A DNA stretch of 34,952 nt from assembly GCF_015207105.1 (NCBI RefSeq), contig NZ_JADEXO010000064.1, forward strand, positions 1-34,952, given 5' to 3'. Position numbers and translations under genes: made by a program. The notes under the pieces are model-generated. The model searched no databases. It was not told the DNA's origin and saw only the letters and a program-made list of their open reading frames with translations. Source of the stretch: a cf. Phormidesmis sp. LEGE 11477. GTDB taxonomy: Bacteria > Cyanobacteriota > Cyanobacteriia > Phormidesmidales > Phormidesmidaceae. This document shows positions 15,303 to 23,418 of the stretch, piece by piece; the stretch's first letter is position 1, and the number at the start of each line of letters is the position of its first letter.

Positions 15303-16445
15303 ATGTCACAGCGCAACGAAGGTACGACTAAAACTGACTCTGCCAAAACAATTGTCGTCAAGATCGGCACTTCTAGCCTGACCCGTAGCGAGACAGGCCA
15401 TCTGGCGCTAGCAACTATCGGTAGATTAGTAGAAACGCTGTGCCAGCTTCAGCGGCTAGGCCACCAGATAATTCTGGTTTCTTCCGGCGCAGTTGGGGTG
15501 GGCTGCGTTCGGTTGGGGATGATGCAAAGGCCGAAGACGATGGCGCTAAAGCAGGCGGTGGCCGCTGTGGGGCAGGGGCGATTGATGCGAGTGTACGACG
15601 ATTTTTTTACCTCGCTCAGTCAGCCGATTGCTCAGGTATTGCTCACTCGCAGCGATTTGTCTTTGCGATCGCGCTACGTAAACAGCTACCGCACCTTTCG
15701 TCAGCTCATGCAGATGGGCATCATCCCGATCGTCAATGAAAACGACACCGTGGCCGTCGACGAACTCAAGTTTGGTGACAACGATACCCTCTCAGCTTTG
15801 GTGGCGAGTTTAGTCGGCGCTGACTACTTGTTTTTGCTTACCGATGTCGATCAGCTTTACTCAGCCGATCCGCGTCAAGATCCAACCGCTCAGCCAATTA
15901 GCCGCGTACAGCATATCGATCGGCTAGAGGCTAATATTGGCGCTGCGGGCAGCAGTTGGGGCACAGGCGGCATGTCGACCAAAATAGAGGCGGCAAAGAT
16001 CGCGATCGCTGCTGGCACCCATACTGTAATCACTCAAGGCCAGACCCCCGAAAACCTGCTCAAAATCTTGCAAGGGGAAGCCATTGGTACATTTTTTGGA
16101 GCGCAGCCCGGTAAAGCAACTGCTAGAAAGCGGTGGATTTATGGCAGTACTATTCCGGCTGGACGCCTTTATCTAGATGGCGGCGCGATCAGAGCGATTC
16201 AGACTGCGGGCAAATCGCTGCTGCCAGCGGGCATTACTGAAGTAGAAGGCGAGTTTGCGGTGCAAGATGCAGTAGTTGTCTGCGATGCATCCGGCCAGGA
16301 GATCGCCAGAGGACTGGTGAATTATAGTGATGAAGATCTTAGAAAGATCTGCGGTCACCAGTCTACAGATATTGCCAGCCTGCTAGGTTACAAAGGGGCT
16401 GAAACTGTAATTCACCGAGACAATTTGGTGTTGAGTACTTCGTAG
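15303..16445 (+). CDS. proB: Glutamate 5-kinase
   Basis: First step of proline synthesis: ATP-dependent phosphorylation of glutamate. The ATG at 15303 gives 380 residues, normal for the two-domain form; the frame is open back to 15240, but that extension is not family-like. The amino acid kinase domain shows [10 protein letters not shown] (20s), [31 protein letters not shown] (glutamate/Mg site) and the nucleotide region [15 protein letters not shown]. The C-terminal 100 residues ([20 protein letters not shown] to [17 protein letters not shown]) are the PUA domain. proA is not in the window. A 13-nt, three-copy array begins 3 nt after the stop codon. Confidence 0.96.
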   Translation: MSQRNEGTTKTDSAKTIVVKIGTSSLTRSETGHLALATIGRLVETLCQLQRLGHQIILVSSGAVGVGCVRLGMMQRPKTMALKQAVAAVGQGRLMRVYDDFFTSLSQPIAQVLLTRSDLSLRSRYVNSYRTFRQLMQMGIIPIVNENDTVAVDELKFGDNDTLSALVASLVGADYLFLLTDVDQLYSADPRQDPTAQPISRVQHIDRLEANIGAAGSSWGTGGMSTKIEAAKIAIAAGTHTVITQGQTPENLLKILQGEAIGTFFGAQPGKATARKRWIYGSTIPAGRLYLDGGAIRAIQTAGKSLLPAGITEVEGEFAVQDAVVVCDASGQEIARGLVNYSDEDLRKICGHQSTDIASLLGYKGAETVIHRDNLVLSTS

Positions 16446-16447
16446 TC

Positions 16448-16486
16448 TTTTGCCAACAAGTTTTGCCAATAAGCCTTGCCGATATC
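16448..16486. repeat. 13-nt array, 3 copies, directly after proB
   Basis: TTTTGCCAACAAG, TTTTGCCAATAAG (12/13 to the first), CCTTGCCGATATC (8/13 to the second). It starts 3 nt after the proB stop. Further along, AACTTC recurs three times at 9-10 nt spacing (16540, 16549, 16559), ending just before the galE start. Confidence 0.88.
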
Positions 16487-16565
16487 TAAAGCGATCACCG
16501 GGCTGTATACTTCTTTTTCCTTTCTGGCTTCGCATCTATAACTTCTCCAACTTCCAAAAACTTCT

Positions 16566-17609
16566 ATGGATACTCCCTCCATCTCTGATACTGCTGACTC
16601 TGGCACTGCCAACCGTTCCAAGCCAACTGTTTTAGTGACAGGGGGTGCTGGCTACATTGGCTCTCACGCTGTTTTAGCGCTGGAAAAAGCCGGCTACCAG
16701 ACGGTCATTCTAGACAGCCTGGAATATGGCCATAAGGAACTGGCTGAGCGTCATCTACAGGCCAAGCTGATTGTAGGAAATACGGCAGATAGAGCGCTGC
16801 TAGATAATATTTTTAGCACCTACAATGTGGCGGCTGTGATGCACTTTGCCGCCTACATTGCCGTTGGCGAGTCGGTAAGCGAGCCCGCAAAATACTATCG
16901 AAATAATGTGCATGGCACGCTAAACCTATTAGAGGCGATGGTGGCAGCGAATGTGAAACGCCTGGTATTTTCTTCTACCTGTGCTATCTACGGCCCGCCT
17001 AAGACGGTGCCTATCCCGGAGGATCACCCGCAAAATCCAATCAGCCCCTATGCCACTAGCAAGCTGATGGTAGAAAAGATGTTACTTGATTTTTGCTCTG
17101 CCTACGGGCTGCAGTCGGTTTGCTTTCGATATTTCAACGCAGCGGGAGCCGATCCACAGGGCCGACTAGGCGAAGACCACAATCCTGAAACGCATCTGAT
17201 TCCGCTAGTTTTGTTTGCAGCCCTAGGAAAGCGAAAGTCTATCTCTATTTTTGGCAGCGATTATGATACCCGAGATGGTACCTGCATTCGTGACTATATC
17301 CATGTTTCCGATCTCGCCGATGCTCATGTGAAGGGAGTGGAGTATCTATTGGCAGGCGGCGAAACGTCTTTCTTCAACCTGGGCAATGGCAATGGCTATA
17401 CGGTAAAAGAAGTGATTGAAACTGCTCGGCAGGTGACAGGTAAAGAGATTCTAGCGGTGCCGTGCGATCGCCGTCCGGGCGATCCGCCGAGTTTGGTCGG
17501 CACTAGCGATCGCGCTAAACAAGTCCTCGGCTGGCAACCTCAGTATCCCGATCTCGAAAACATCATTGCCCACGCCTGGCAATGGCATCAAAAACGCCAC
17601 GGCAGTTGA
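16566..17609 (+). CDS. galE: UDP-glucose 4-epimerase
   Basis: 347 residues, short-chain dehydrogenase fold. NAD-binding VTGGAGYIGSH (24-34), MHFAAYIAVGESV (92-104), SSTCAIYG with Ser137/Thr138, and the catalytic YATSK pair Tyr162/Lys166. FRYFNAAGADPQGRLGE and GTCIRDYIHVSDLADAH are GalE-typical, and the length fits GalE better than UDP-glucuronate epimerases. It interconverts UDP-glucose and UDP-galactose for lipid and polysaccharide sugars. The first 20 residues are a polar extension, but no later start is better. Convergent with msrA; the 3' end, including the stop codon, lies within the hairpin described at 17590. Confidence 0.93.
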   Translation: MDTPSISDTADSGTANRSKPTVLVTGGAGYIGSHAVLALEKAGYQTVILDSLEYGHKELAERHLQAKLIVGNTADRALLDNIFSTYNVAAVMHFAAYIAVGESVSEPAKYYRNNVHGTLNLLEAMVAANVKRLVFSSTCAIYGPPKTVPIPEDHPQNPISPYATSKLMVEKMLLDFCSAYGLQSVCFRYFNAAGADPQGRLGEDHNPETHLIPLVLFAALGKRKSISIFGSDYDTRDGTCIRDYIHVSDLADAHVKGVEYLLAGGETSFFNLGNGNGYTVKEVIETARQVTGKEILAVPCDRRPGDPPSLVGTSDRAKQVLGWQPQYPDLENIIAHAWQWHQKRHGS

Positions 17610-17623
17610 TCAACCACCGTGGC
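17590..17623 (-). terminator. Intrinsic terminator for msrA, embedded in the galE 3' end
   Basis: On the minus strand, GCCACGG (17623-17617) pairs with CCGTGGC (17602-17596); an inner GTTG/CAAC can extend it, and GTTTTTG follows. The T-run exists only on the minus strand. The galE stop (17607-17609) lies inside the loop. The hairpin may still stall plus-strand transcription. Confidence 0.75.
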
Positions 17624-17653
17624 ATCATTCAAAAGCTGTAGCTCAGAAGCACT

Positions 17654-17686
17654 CACACAGTATCAGGCCCATACAGTATCAGCGCC
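17654..17686. repeat. 16/17-nt tandem duplication, 2 copies
   Basis: CACACAGTATCAGGCC then CATACAGTATCAGCGCC; the first 13 bases match at 12 positions. It lies 13 nt downstream of the msrA stop, in the convergent gap. Confidence 0.8.
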
Positions 17687-17698
17687 TACGAGCGTTGC

Positions 17699-18364
17699 TT
17701 ACGAAGCTGCACCTACTCCGACTGGGCAAGACACATTAGTACCGCCTAGACCGCAGTAGCCACCTGGATTTTTTGCCAGATACTGCTGATGATAGTCTTC
17801 TGCGTAATAAAACTCAGGCGCTGGCAGAATTTCTGTGGTGATTTCGCCGTAGCCAGACTTCTTCAAAGCTTCTTGGTACATCTCCTTTGATTTTTTAGCC
17901 GCTTCTAGCTGCGCGTCAGAATAGGTATAGATGCCAGAGCGATACTGTGTGCCGCGATCGTTGCCCTGCTGCATTCCCTGGGTAGGGTTATGGCTCTCCC
18001 AAAACAGCTTTAGCAAAGCGTCATAGCTAATCACCTTCGGATCAAAGACAACCAGCACAACTTCGTTGTGGCCAGTCATCCCAGAGCAGACTTCCCGGTA
18101 CGTCGGATTAGGCGTAGTACCCGCCGCATAGCCAACCGCAGTACTGTATACACCCTCTGCCTGCCAAAACTTCCTTTCCGCACCCCAAAAGCAGCCCAGC
18201 CCAAACATAGCGGTTTCCATTCCCTCAGGAAACGATCCCTGAATCGGATTGCCGTTTACGTAGTGCTTATTGACTACAGACATCGCCTTCTCGCGGCCAG
18301 GAAGCGCCTCTTTCTCGCTCGGCATCACATCCTTCTTACCAAGACCCATTCCAAAAAATGCCAT
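17699..18364 (-). CDS. msrA: Peptide-methionine (S)-S-oxide reductase MsrA
   Basis: 221 residues. The catalytic motif [13 protein letters not shown] has its nucleophile at Cys58; [19 protein letters not shown] and [13 protein letters not shown] follow, and [13 protein letters not shown] is the substrate-backbone region. Near the C-terminus [15 protein letters not shown] supplies two cysteines able to resolve the sulfenic acid. It reduces methionine-S-sulfoxide in proteins after oxidative damage. About 45 residues precede the domain ([20 protein letters not shown]), short and not a clear signal or plastid-like target. It stands alone on the minus strand, convergent with galE and divergent from thyX, with a terminator 75 nt downstream. 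Confidence 0.95.
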   Translation of the reverse strand: MAFFGMGLGKKDVMPSEKEALPGREKAMSVVNKHYVNGNPIQGSFPEGMETAMFGLGCFWGAERKFWQAEGVYSTAVGYAAGTTPNPTYREVCSGMTGHNEVVLVVFDPKVISYDALLKLFWESHNPTQGMQQGNDRGTQYRSGIYTYSDAQLEAAKKSKEMYQEALKKSGYGEITTEILPAPEFYYAEDYHQQYLAKNPGGYCGLGGTNVSCPVGVGAAS

Positions 18365-18584
18365 ATTGCTATATTCCTAGTATCTGAGCAGTTGAGCAGA
18401 GAGTCATTCTCTACATAGGTATCCTTATTTTAGAAGGTTGCTTAGGTTTGCGCTCAGAGTTGGCATCCGAACATCAGTGGCCGTAGAAACCGACAGAATA
18501 TTAAGCTATGTAGGGCCGATAGTGATTTGGCTATCTTGAGCAAGGAAGATATAGAGTCTGTCTTTTATCTTCTTCCTCCTACCC

Positions 18585-19307
18585 ATGGATCGCTTCAGAG
18601 TCGAGGTCATTTCAAAAACGCCTAATCCGCAGCAGACTATCTACGCTGCCATGCACCAAGATTACGCCGAAGCATTCGTCTGGGATCAGCGCCACGACTG
18701 GCCGTCAGAAGAGAAGGCTGGAGAGCTAGTAATCCGCAATTTGCTCAAAGGAGGACGCGGTCATTTTGGCCCTTTAGAACATCCTCAAATCGTGCTGAAC
18801 TGCGGCTTTTTCCCTCACTCGACTATGCAACAGATTCGCACTCATCGGGTCGGACTGAGTTTTGATGTTCAATCTTTTAGATATACAGGCGCTCGTATTA
18901 TCGACGTGGCCAGTGGCAAGGCAGATGTAGAAGACGTCTTCTATCTGCGGCCAGTCGGCTCCTATACCGATCGCCAAGGCAAGAAATATGACTACACAGA
19001 AGCGCTTCGCCAAGAAGATTTAGACTGGTGCATAGCAGGGGCTCGGCGCTATCAGACACGAATCGGTCAGGGTTTTTCAGAGGAGCATGCTCGGGGATTA
19101 ATTCCTTTTGATGTCAGACAGCATTGGGTGGTTTCAGCCAATGCCCGCTCTTTGATGCACCTGTTGGATCTGCGTTGGAAGGCTGACGCTCAGCTAGAAG
19201 CACAGAAGCTATGCGAAGCAATTTGGCCAGAGTTTCAAGCTTGGGTGCCCGCGATCGCCCAATGGTACGAAGACAACCGTCTCAAAAAAGCTCGCCTCTC
19301 CCCTTAG
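18585..19307 (+). CDS. thyX: Flavin-dependent thymidylate synthase
   Basis: 240 residues. ThyX methylates dUMP to dTMP with methylene-tetrahydrofolate, FAD and NADPH, and replaces ThyA in many cyanobacteria. Visible marks: GPLEHPQIVLNCGFFPHSTM, and the ThyX signature region QIRTHRVGLSFDVQSFRYTG (87-106 approx.), a variant of RHRxxSxNExSxRY that cyanobacterial enzymes show; then EEHARGLIPFDVRQHWVVSA and NARSLMHLLDLR, with the conserved Arg/His for dUMP and FAD. The start ATG at 18585 follows a pyrimidine-rich leader. Its 3' side opens onto the 1.23-kb gene-poor region. No thyA is seen in the window. Confidence 0.94.
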   Translation: MDRFRVEVISKTPNPQQTIYAAMHQDYAEAFVWDQRHDWPSEEKAGELVIRNLLKGGRGHFGPLEHPQIVLNCGFFPHSTMQQIRTHRVGLSFDVQSFRYTGARIIDVASGKADVEDVFYLRPVGSYTDRQGKKYDYTEALRQEDLDWCIAGARRYQTRIGQGFSEEHARGLIPFDVRQHWVVSANARSLMHLLDLRWKADAQLEAQKLCEAIWPEFQAWVPAIAQWYEDNRLKKARLSP

Positions 19308-19882
19308 TCCAGCTTTTAGACTACCTTTACTTAGGGCGGCAGCGGCATAGAGAATCTCAATGTCAGCAATCATCTATTAATCGATAAGCTAAGACGTCGA
19401 AGTTTCCAAATAACTTATATTTTTCATAAGTTTATCTAATTAGTCTTTCTAGCTAGTCCGCTAGCTAACATAGCGAATCGTTTGCTGCTTCATAGCTGCT
19501 ATTAAAGAACATCTATAGCGAGCATAGCTAAGGGGGCGTCTAATCTATCTACGCCCCTCCAGCCGAAGAGTACAGGCGCTAAAGACAGCACGTAATGCTG
19601 CTACCTCTGCTATTTCCCTGTCTGTCAGTGTTTTAACTGATAGGGGAATCACTGATAGATGAGTGTGATTTTTATTTGAGAAAGATTAATTCTCAGTATG
19701 CACTTTTAAGTAGTCCGTGTTACCACTGTAAGAATGCAGCTATAGGAGTCTAGGAACTTTACCATCTGCTTTTCGTTAGAACTCTGGTGGTTAATTTCTG
19801 TCCTAAAGGCTACAATCTACTGGGCTTACATGATGGCAGTTAAACTTTTTTTGATTAGTGGGTAGCCTCTTGTCAGCCTAGA

Positions 19883-19909
19883 AAAGCTCATTTGTCTGAG
19901 CTTTGTTTA
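19883..19909 (+). terminator. Hairpin with T-rich flank, candidate terminator or leader element
   Basis: AAAGCTCA (19883-19890), 6-nt loop, TGAGCTTT (19897-19904), then GTTTA. The 8-bp stem is perfect. It sits 630 nt before sigA, so it may end an unannotated transcript lying between thyX and this point. Confidence 0.45.
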
Positions 19910-20234
19910 AAGCTGTTCAAGGCAACCGCGACCAACTGTCTACTTGGCTTATGTATACTTAGCTCAATTTAGTTATTTGAGTTCAGTATTTTCCTAGAGA
20001 TGCTGCTAGATATCAGCGTTAGCTGCCAAGTGCTGTCAGGTTTTCTGTGTTTTTAAGGAGGCGCGTATTTCAAGGCGGTAGACTACGCAGTTTGGCAGGC
20101 TTTGCATACTGTATAGACACTGGCTGATTGGTCTTGTCTTATTGGCTGCAAAAGCGTTAGTTCAGCTTCTTAAGCTAGCTAGGTGACTAGTTCTTTTGGT
20201 ATCGGTCGCTATAAGAAAGTATCAAAGGTCGACC

Positions 20235-20256
20235 CAGATAGACAGCAGATAGACAT
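20235..20256. repeat. 11-nt tandem duplication, 2 copies
   Basis: CAGATAGACAG then CAGATAGACAT (10/11), about 280 nt before the sigA start. Confidence 0.8.
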
Positions 20257-20368
20257 CGAACATGCTGACTCTGCCAAACAGCGAAGATGCGGTCAGATGG
20301 CCTATGAACAAACACTCTATGTATAGACTCTGTGCGATAGAACTTGTACAACAGAGGTCTGTACATGA

Positions 20369-20410
20369 GAGTGAGCAGAAAGGAGTGAACAGAGAAGGTT
20401 GAACAGTGTT
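20369..20410. repeat. 14/15-nt array, 3 decayed copies
   Basis: GAGTGAGCAGAAAG, GAGTGAACAGAGAAG, GTTGAACAGTGTT; the shared core is G-x-TGARCAG. It is 130-170 nt before sigA. Confidence 0.65.
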
Positions 20411-20483
20411 TTAGCCTAAGTAGTTAGTTGCTTTTAGGCAGGTCACGATCACCTCAACATCACGACACAAAATCCAAATTATT

Positions 20484-20513
20484 CACACGTTACTCACTCA
20501 CACATTACTCATT
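20484..20513. repeat. 15-nt tandem duplication, 2 copies, in the sigA leader
   Basis: CACACGTTACTCACT then CACACATTACTCATT (13/15), ending 24 nt before the sigA start and just ahead of AAGAAGGAG (20514-20522). Confidence 0.88.
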
Positions 20514-20537
20514 AAGAAGGAGCACAAGGAACGCGGC

Positions 20538-21749
20538 ATGACCCAGGCTAACCCAACACTTGAAACTTTAGAGCCCGCCACCGGGGCCGAAGCGACTAGT
20601 CAGTCAGCAGCATCAGTGACCATCGACTTGACCGGGAGAAGTGAAGCCGCTAGTTCAGCAGCTAAGCGAGGAGCCGCTAAAAAGACGAAAGAGAATGGTA
20701 CAGGGGCAAATGGCACTGCTACCACTGCTACCAAGGCTAAAGCGACTCGGGGCGCAGCTAAGGGCAAAGCCCGTCGTCGGACTGCTCAAACCAAGAAAAA
20801 GCACTACACCGAAGATTCTATCCGTCTGTATCTACAAGAGATTGGTCGGATTAGACTCTTGCGAGCTGAAGAAGAGATTGAACTGGCCCGCAAGATCGCT
20901 GACTTGCTAGAGCTAGAGCGCATCAGAGATGAGATTGACGATCAGCTAGACGATGAGCCTACGGATGCAGACTGGGCGAACGCTGTAGATATGCCGCTAC
21001 CGGCTTTCCGTCGCCGCTTGCACCAGGGCCGCAGGGCAAAAGACAAGATGGTTCAGTCAAACCTACGTCTAGTCGTGTCAATTGCTAAAAAATACATGAA
21101 CCGAGGTCTCTCTTTTCAAGACCTGATTCAAGAGGGCAGCTTAGGGCTGATTCGCGCTGCTGAAAAGTTCGATCATGAGAAAGGCTATAAGTTCTCTACT
21201 TATGCAACTTGGTGGATTCGTCAGGCAATTACGCGGGCGATCGCAGATCAATCTCGTACTATCCGTCTTCCTGTTCACCTATACGAAACCATCTCTCGGA
21301 TCAAGAAAACCACTAAGCTCCTTTCTCAAGAGTTAGGCCGTAAGCCGACTGAAGAAGAAATTGCAACTCGTATGGAAATGACCATCGAGAAGCTGCGCTT
21401 TATCGCTAAGTCAGCACAGCTACCTATCTCTTTGGAAACGCCTATCGGTAAAGAAGAAGATTCTCGCCTAGGCGACTTCATTGAATCCGATGGTGAAACG
21501 CCTGAAGATGAGGTGTCAAAGAGTTTGCTACGTGAGGATCTAGAAAGCGTACTGAGCACGCTAAGTCCGCGTGAGCGTGATGTCCTGCGTCTGCGCTACG
21601 GTCTAGACGATGGTCGGATGAAAACGCTTGAAGAGATTGGCCAGATTTTCAACGTGACTCGCGAGCGCATTCGTCAGATTGAGGCCAAGGCGCTCCGTAA
21701 GCTCCGCCATCCCAATCGTAACAGCGTTCTCAAAGAGTACATTCGCTAG
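20538..21749 (+). CDS. sigA: Primary (group 1) RNA polymerase sigma factor SigA/RpoD
   Basis: 403 residues. Residues 1-85 are an Ala/Thr/Lys-rich, low-complexity N-terminus with a 9-nt perfect in-frame duplication (20715-20732, Thr-Ala-Thr twice). Region 1.2 starts at [16 protein letters not shown]; a short non-conserved segment follows; region 2 has [19 protein letters not shown] and [20 protein letters not shown] (2.3/2.4); region 3 begins at [18 protein letters not shown]; region 4.2 is [20 protein letters not shown]. The -10 and -35 recognition helices are canonical for the housekeeping sigma. Group 2 paralogues are similar, but the region 3-4 match and the long leader favour group 1. It stands alone, with a good terminator 71 nt after its stop. 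Confidence 0.92.
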   Translation: MTQANPTLETLEPATGAEATSQSAASVTIDLTGRSEAASSAAKRGAAKKTKENGTGANGTATTATKAKATRGAAKGKARRRTAQTKKKHYTEDSIRLYLQEIGRIRLLRAEEEIELARKIADLLELERIRDEIDDQLDDEPTDADWANAVDMPLPAFRRRLHQGRRAKDKMVQSNLRLVVSIAKKYMNRGLSFQDLIQEGSLGLIRAAEKFDHEKGYKFSTYATWWIRQAITRAIADQSRTIRLPVHLYETISRIKKTTKLLSQELGRKPTEEEIATRMEMTIEKLRFIAKSAQLPISLETPIGKEEDSRLGDFIESDGETPEDEVSKSLLREDLESVLSTLSPRERDVLRLRYGLDDGRMKTLEEIGQIFNVTRERIRQIEAKALRKLRHPNRNSVLKEYIR

Positions 21750-21820
21750 TACTAGTTCATCACCAGAGCTGAAAGACTTCCGACAAAAGGCTTGAATAAA
21801 CGTCTCAAGCTCACGAAAGT

Positions 21821-21860
21821 AAGGGTAGTGTCGACTAAGGTTGAAGCTACCCTTTTTATT
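21821..21860 (+). terminator. Intrinsic terminator of sigA
   Basis: AAGGGTAG (21821-21828) pairs with CTACCCTT (21847-21854), followed by TTTATTG. Inside the 18-nt loop TCGAC can pair with GTTGA (one G-U), making one long stem. It starts 71 nt after the sigA stop. Confidence 0.88.
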
Positions 21861-21875
21861 GTTCTTTTATTGTTC
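21854..21875. repeat. Perfect 11-nt tandem duplication of the terminator T-tract
   Basis: TTTTATTGTTC occurs twice with no mismatch. The first copy is the U-tract of the sigA terminator. A weaker 10-nt pair (TGGCTTAGTC, TGACTTAGTT) follows at 21882-21901. Confidence 0.92.
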
Positions 21876-22006
21876 CAAAATTGGCTTAGTCTGACTTAGT
21901 TTGAACCCTCGCTTTGGTCATGCTGCTTTAACTGGCCGTTAATTTCACTGTCATATAAAGGGTATGCTTTGCCATGACTTGTCAGCCGTTAGCCTTATAT
22001 TGATCT

Positions 22007-23089
22007 ATGAGTCAACCCAAAAGCGAAGTTCCAGCACTAGTGGTTACTTTGGTGGTGATGGTCGCTATTCTCGGCGGCGCATTTTGGTTTCTAAAAGATA
22101 GAGTCTCGTTAGGCGGACTCTCTGGTGGATCTCAGCCGTCTGATCAAACCGCTAGTTCTAATCAATCTGGTGCCAATCAACCTATACAAGGGAACGCGGG
22201 CACCTCAGCCCCGATGGACTTTGGTGGTGTGACTGACGTCCCAACAGGGCAGTTTCGCTATGGCGGCAGCACGGCTTGGGCTCCGATTCGCGGCGTAGCA
22301 TCACCCGTTATTCAAAGCAGCTTTCCTGGCTTTTCCTTGCTCTATACCGAGTCGCCCAACCAAGCGCCAGGATCGGGGGTAGGTATTCAGATGCTGATTA
22401 ACGGAGAGCTATCATTTGCTCAATCGTCGCGACCCATAACCGCATCAGAAAGACAGCAAGCTACGCAGCAAGGGATTACCTTGCAAGAGATTCCGGTTGC
22501 TATGGAAGCCGTAGCCGTAGCCACTCATCCAAATCTGCCCTTGGCCGGATTGACCTTAGCTCAGTTGGCAGGTGTATACACTGGGGAAATTACAAACTGG
22601 CAGCAGGTAGGCGGCCCTAATCTAGCCGTAGTCCCTGTATCTCGCTCCGAGCAGGGTGGAACAGTGCAGTATTTTCAAGAAGCGGTTCTAGAAGGTCAGC
22701 CGCTTAGTTCGACTGTTCAAAATCAGTCAACTACCACCGCCGCTATCCGTTTTGTCAGCGACACGCCTGGCGCTATTTACTATGCCTCCGCACCTGAGTT
22801 GGTCGGTCAATGCACCGTAGCGCCACTGCCAATTGGCGCTGATCCTAGAGAACTCATTCCGCCTTATCAATCGCCATACGTACCCCCACAGAACTGTCCG
22901 GCTCAGCGTAACCAATTGAACCTACAGGCAATCCAAGATCAGAGCTATCCACTGACTCGTCCAATATTTGTCATCGTCCGTCAAGGCGATCCGGTATCAG
23001 AAAATCCGGGCACAGCCTATGCACAGCTACTAAAGACAGACAGCGGTAAGCGGCTGTTGAATGAAGCAGGATTTGTCGCTGTTCAGTAA
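22007..23089 (+). CDS. PstS-like phosphate ABC transporter substrate-binding protein
   Basis: 360 residues. A hydrophobic N-terminal segment (about 10-28, LVVTLVVMVAILGGAFWFL) anchors or exports it; there is no lipobox cysteine, so it is probably membrane-tethered. A Ser/Asn/Gln-rich linker (35-70) precedes the periplasmic-binding-protein fold: FRYGGSTAWAPIRGVASPVI (about 82-101; the phosphate-binding GSTS/T loop), SGVGIQMLINGELSFAQSSR (SxG...S/R ligands), IPVAMEAVAVATHP and LAGVYTGEITNWQQVGGPN. It should capture phosphate or a similar oxyanion. No pstC, pstA, pstB or phoB is adjacent, so it is an orphan binding protein, as often seen in cyanobacteria. The ligand is inferred from the family. 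Confidence 0.85.
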   Translation: MSQPKSEVPALVVTLVVMVAILGGAFWFLKDRVSLGGLSGGSQPSDQTASSNQSGANQPIQGNAGTSAPMDFGGVTDVPTGQFRYGGSTAWAPIRGVASPVIQSSFPGFSLLYTESPNQAPGSGVGIQMLINGELSFAQSSRPITASERQQATQQGITLQEIPVAMEAVAVATHPNLPLAGLTLAQLAGVYTGEITNWQQVGGPNLAVVPVSRSEQGGTVQYFQEAVLEGQPLSSTVQNQSTTTAAIRFVSDTPGAIYYASAPELVGQCTVAPLPIGADPRELIPPYQSPYVPPQNCPAQRNQLNLQAIQDQSYPLTRPIFVIVRQGDPVSENPGTAYAQLLKTDSGKRLLNEAGFVAVQ

Positions 23090-23098
23090 TGCCTATGT

Positions 23099-23124
23099 CT
23101 AGGTTCTGTCGCTAGGTTCTGTCA
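23099..23124. repeat. 13-nt tandem duplication, 2 copies
   Basis: CTAGGTTCTGTCG then CTAGGTTCTGTCA (12/13), 10 nt after the stop of the PstS-like gene. Confidence 0.9.
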
Positions 23125-23147
23125 GTAGTTTATGGGTGTCTTCTGCG

Positions 23148-23217
23148 CTTGTGCCTTTTGTTCTATGCCGCTTACTCTATGCCTTTCGCTCTGTACCGCT
23201 TACTCTATGCCTTTTGT
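23148..23217. repeat. 14-nt tandem array, about 5 copies, upstream of lexA
   Basis: CTTGTGCCTTTTGT, TCTATGCCGCTTAC, TCTATGCCTTTCGC, TCTGTACCGCTTAC, TCTATGCCTTTTGT. Copies 2+3 and 4+5 form a higher-order 28-nt unit (24/28 identical), so a 14-nt pair seems to have been duplicated again. Confidence 0.93.
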
Positions 23218-23258
23218 AAGTGGTGTGAAGCTAGCTATGGACAAAAGTGATATGAGTT

Positions 23259-23272
23259 GGTACGGTTGTTCT
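23259..23272. promoter_or_regulatory. LexA operator (SOS box)
   Basis: GGTACGGTTGTTCT fits the cyanobacterial LexA-box consensus RGTACNNNDGTWCB, as I recall it, at every defined position. It lies 146 nt before the lexA ATG and 41 nt after the 14-nt array, with TTATAC overlapping and following it (23272-23277), a possible -10. This implies LexA represses its own gene. Confidence 0.7.
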
Positions 23273-23418
23273 TATACCTCAGCGTACGGATTTATTCGGA
23301 CGCTAGTTAGCCATTTTGCTTTGCGAAAGAGATTTCTACTGTTTGAGACTGTCTTTTAGAAATGTTTGGAGCAAAGTGGCAGACACTGTAGTAGATAGCT
23401 GGTAGTCTGCAAATTCTG

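Larger units (their letters stand above)
19308..20537. other. 1.23-kb gene-free region upstream of sigA
   Basis: The longest gap in the window. No convincing frame in either direction and no tRNA-like sequence. It holds several hairpins: AACTTAT/ATAAGTT (19412-19432), GGGGCGT/ACGCCCC (19533-19557) and AAAGCTCA/TGAGCTTT (19883-19904), plus three different tandem duplications in the 300 nt before sigA (20235, 20369, 20484). A long sigA leader, an unannotated small RNA, or both would fit. I could not pick out a promoter with confidence. Confidence 0.6.
23090..23418. other. 329-nt lexA upstream region
   Basis: It contains, in order, a 13-nt doublet (23099-23124), a five-copy 14-nt array (23148-23217), a LexA operator match (23259-23272) and about 145 nt of leader. 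A 75-codon open frame at 23132 is a by-product of the repeat (Cys/Ser/Leu-rich, no family features) and I do not call it. Confidence 0.7.

Noticed and set aside
20092-20117. Possible sigA promoter TTGGCA ... TATAGA
   Set aside because: Spacing is 14 nt, too short for a standard promoter; not reported as a feature.
20345-20368. Second LexA box before sigA (two TGTAC words)
   Set aside because: The half-sites are in direct, not palindromic, order and the GTWC half is missing, so the consensus is not met.
19308-20537. tRNA, 6S RNA, RNase P RNA or known riboswitch in the long gap
   Set aside because: No T-loop or anticodon arm pattern, no RNase P core motif and no recognisable riboswitch core could be read by eye; a covariance search would be needed to exclude divergent forms.
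23132-23359. 75-codon plus-strand frame between the PstS-like gene and lexA
   Set aside because: It runs through the 14-nt array and the LexA operator, is rich in Cys/Ser/Leu from the repeat, and resembles no family.
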